From DASQWC01 sp035640475 (GTDB lineage Bacteria; Actinomycetota; JAICYB01), in assembly GCA_035640475.1 (NCBI GenBank), contig DASQWC010000206.1:1-5732 (forward strand): a stretch of 5,732 nt of DNA. The letters run 5' to 3'. The position numbers and the translations under genes were made by a program. This document shows, one piece after another, positions 4,699 through 5,732 of this stretch. The notes beneath the pieces were generated by a model. It was not told the origin of the DNA. It did no database searches and saw only the letters and a program-made list of their open reading frames with translations. The number at the start of each line of letters is the position of its first letter. Position 1 is the stretch's first letter.

Positions 4699-5732
4699 GT
4701 GTACAGGGTGCGCGCGCGCGAGTTGGGTATCTCGATCGGCGACGGACGGCAGGGACGCTGGAATGCGATCACGGACATCAACGGAGTGCGCGTCGGGCAC
4801 GCAACGATCGTCGAGGGAGAGGCCGTTCGCACCGGCGTCACCGTGATCCTGCCGCCGACCCTGCCGCTCTTCGCCGGCTGTCACCGCCTGAACGGCAACG
4901 GCGAGCTGACGGGGCTCGAGTGGGTTCGCGAGTCCGGACTGCTGACGACGCCCGTAGGGATCACGAACACGTTCAGCGTCGGTGTCGTTCGCGACGCAAT
5001 CGCGGCGAGGTCAGCCGATCCGGACACGTGGGCGCTGCCCGTCGTCGGCGAGACCTACGACGGCTTCCTGAGCGACATCCGTGGACAGCATGTGTCGAGC
5101 GCCCATGTCGACGCAGCATTTGCGTCTGCGTCAGGCGAAGCAGTGGCCGAGGGGAACGTCGGCGGCGGCACCGGCATGATCTGTCACGGCTTCAAAGGCG
5201 GTGTCGGAACGGCGTCGCGCCTCGTGAGCGACTACACCGTCGGCGTGCTGGTGCAGGCCAACTATGGACGCCGCAATCGCTTCCGGGTCGACGGCATCCC
5301 GGTCGGCGAGATCATCGGCGAGCGGATTCCGGCGCCAGAGGCGCCTGTCCGCGACAGCGGACCAGGGGAGGGGGTTCGGGGGAACCGGGAGGTTCCCCCG
5401 ACGGATGACCAGGGCTCGATTATCGGAATCGTCGCGACCGACGCCCCACTGCTCCCGCAGCAATGTGACCGCCTCGCGCAGCGCGCCGGCCTCGGCGTGG
5501 CACGAATGGGCGGAACCGGTGCACATTCCAGCGGCGACCTCTTCCTGGCGTTCGCCACGGGCAACGCCGGCCTCGAGTCCGAGGAAGGCGAAATCCCGCT
5601 GCGCATGCTGGCGGATCCCGAGGTGAGCCGCTTCTATGACGCGGTCATCGAGTCGATCGAGGAGGCAATTCTCAACGCCCTGCTGGCGGCGGAGACGATG
5701 ACGGGCCGCGACGGCCACACCGCCTATCGACT
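4699..5732 (+). CDS. P1/DmpA-family aminopeptidase (peptidase S58), 3' end just outside window
   Basis: From GTG at 4699 the frame is open for 344 codons to the right edge. DmpA-type proteins are about 320-375 residues, and the last residues (AAETMTGRDGHTAYR) look like the family's C-terminus, so probably only a short tail is missing. These enzymes remove N-terminal residues from peptides or amides and are made as a precursor that cuts itself between Gly and Ser, the Ser becoming the N-terminal nucleophile. Here the site is Gly239-Ser240 in DDQGSIIGIVATDAPLLP. Other matches to Ochrobactrum DmpA are Tyr120 in GETYDGFL, Asn188 in VQANYG, Ser278 in GAHSSGDLF and Asp280 where DmpA has Glu. The N-terminal RARELGI and AITDINGVRVGH are also typical. 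There is no signal peptide, so it is cytoplasmic. The linker from Asn188 to Ser240 is 52 residues against 32 by DmpA numbering, and the extra part contains a DNA palindrome. The exact substrate (L-aminopeptidase, D-esterase or beta-peptidase) cannot be told from sequence. Confidence 0.93.
   Translation, partial: MYRVRARELGISIGDGRQGRWNAITDINGVRVGHATIVEGEAVRTGVTVILPPTLPLFAGCHRLNGNGELTGLEWVRESGLLTTPVGITNTFSVGVVRDAIAARSADPDTWALPVVGETYDGFLSDIRGQHVSSAHVDAAFASASGEAVAEGNVGGGTGMICHGFKGGVGTASRLVSDYTVGVLVQANYGRRNRFRVDGIPVGEIIGERIPAPEAPVRDSGPGEGVRGNREVPPTDDQGSIIGIVATDAPLLPQQCDRLAQRAGLGVARMGGTGAHSSGDLFLAFATGNAGLESEEGEIPLRMLADPEVSRFYDAVIESIEEAILNALLAAETMTGRDGHTAYR
5373..5399 (+). repeat. Overlapping palindromes inserted in the aminopeptidase linker
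   Basis: GGGGGAACC (5378-5386) and GGTTCCCCC (5391-5399) form a 9-bp perfect stem with a GGGA loop. The same GAACC (5382-5386) can instead pair with an upstream GGTTC (5373-5377) across a GGGG loop. The two hairpins therefore exclude each other. The element is in frame and encodes Gly/Arg/Glu/Pro-rich linker sequence just before the self-cleavage site. It looks like a small REP-type palindromic repeat that was inserted without breaking the gene. Confidence 0.6.

Noticed and set aside
4708..4720. Alternating GC run at the start of the aminopeptidase gene
   Set aside because: It is a short GCGCGCGCGCG run encoding RARE of the family's typical N-terminus; in high-GC DNA this needs no special explanation.
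5131..5718. Minus-strand open frame (195 codons) opposite the aminopeptidase
   Set aside because: The plus-strand frame contains the complete DmpA active-site set; the opposite frame has Arg/Ala/His-rich composition with no known motif.
1..5732. tRNA, rRNA, CRISPR, transposase or phage features
   Set aside because: No cloverleaf-like tRNA sequence, regularly spaced repeats, or integrase/transposase motifs were seen on either strand; a covariance-model scan was not possible here.

Overview
The window is high-GC DNA in which five protein-coding genes fill almost all the space. GTG start codons, GC-rich third positions, long antisense shadow ORFs, an actinobacterial-type fumarase and two Sec-exported proteins suggest a high-GC actinobacterium. 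The class Thermoleophilia (Gaiella/Solirubrobacter-like) is my best guess from general resemblance only, because nothing here is a taxonomic marker.

Layout from left to right: (1) 1-1322, minus strand: the N-terminal 440 codons of a secreted protein of unknown function with repeated beta-propeller-like segments; its 3' end lies outside the window. (2) 1323-1497: a 175-bp divergent intergenic region with a consensus -35 box (TTGACA) and a 5'-UTR hairpin for the secreted-protein gene. (3) 1498-1656, plus strand: a 52-codon gene for a very acidic small protein, started by GTG behind a near-perfect Shine-Dalgarno sequence. (4) 1675-3003, minus strand: fumC, class II fumarase, convergent with the small gene and with an unusually short N-terminus. 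(5) 3017-3046: a 12-bp perfect hairpin that probably terminates the next gene and directly abuts fumC. (6) 3067-4629, minus strand: a complete secreted subtilisin-family (S8) protease with signal peptide, pro-domain and full catalytic triad. (7) 4630-4698: a 69-bp divergent spacer. (8) 4699 to the right edge, plus strand: a nearly complete DmpA/P1-family (S58) aminopeptidase, a self-cleaving N-terminal-nucleophile enzyme.

There is no obvious single operon or pathway. The S8 protease and the DmpA-type aminopeptidase are divergent neighbours and could act in sequence (extracellular proteolysis, then intracellular peptide trimming), but that is inference. fumC is a central-metabolism gene that seems to be transcribed on its own. 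I saw no tRNA, rRNA, CRISPR array, transposase or phage gene.

The points most worth a second look are the small acidic protein with its LPDREAMS motif, an in-frame palindromic DNA insertion in the linker just before the aminopeptidase self-cleavage site, and the shortened fumarase N-terminus set against the upstream terminator hairpin with a possible leaderless start.
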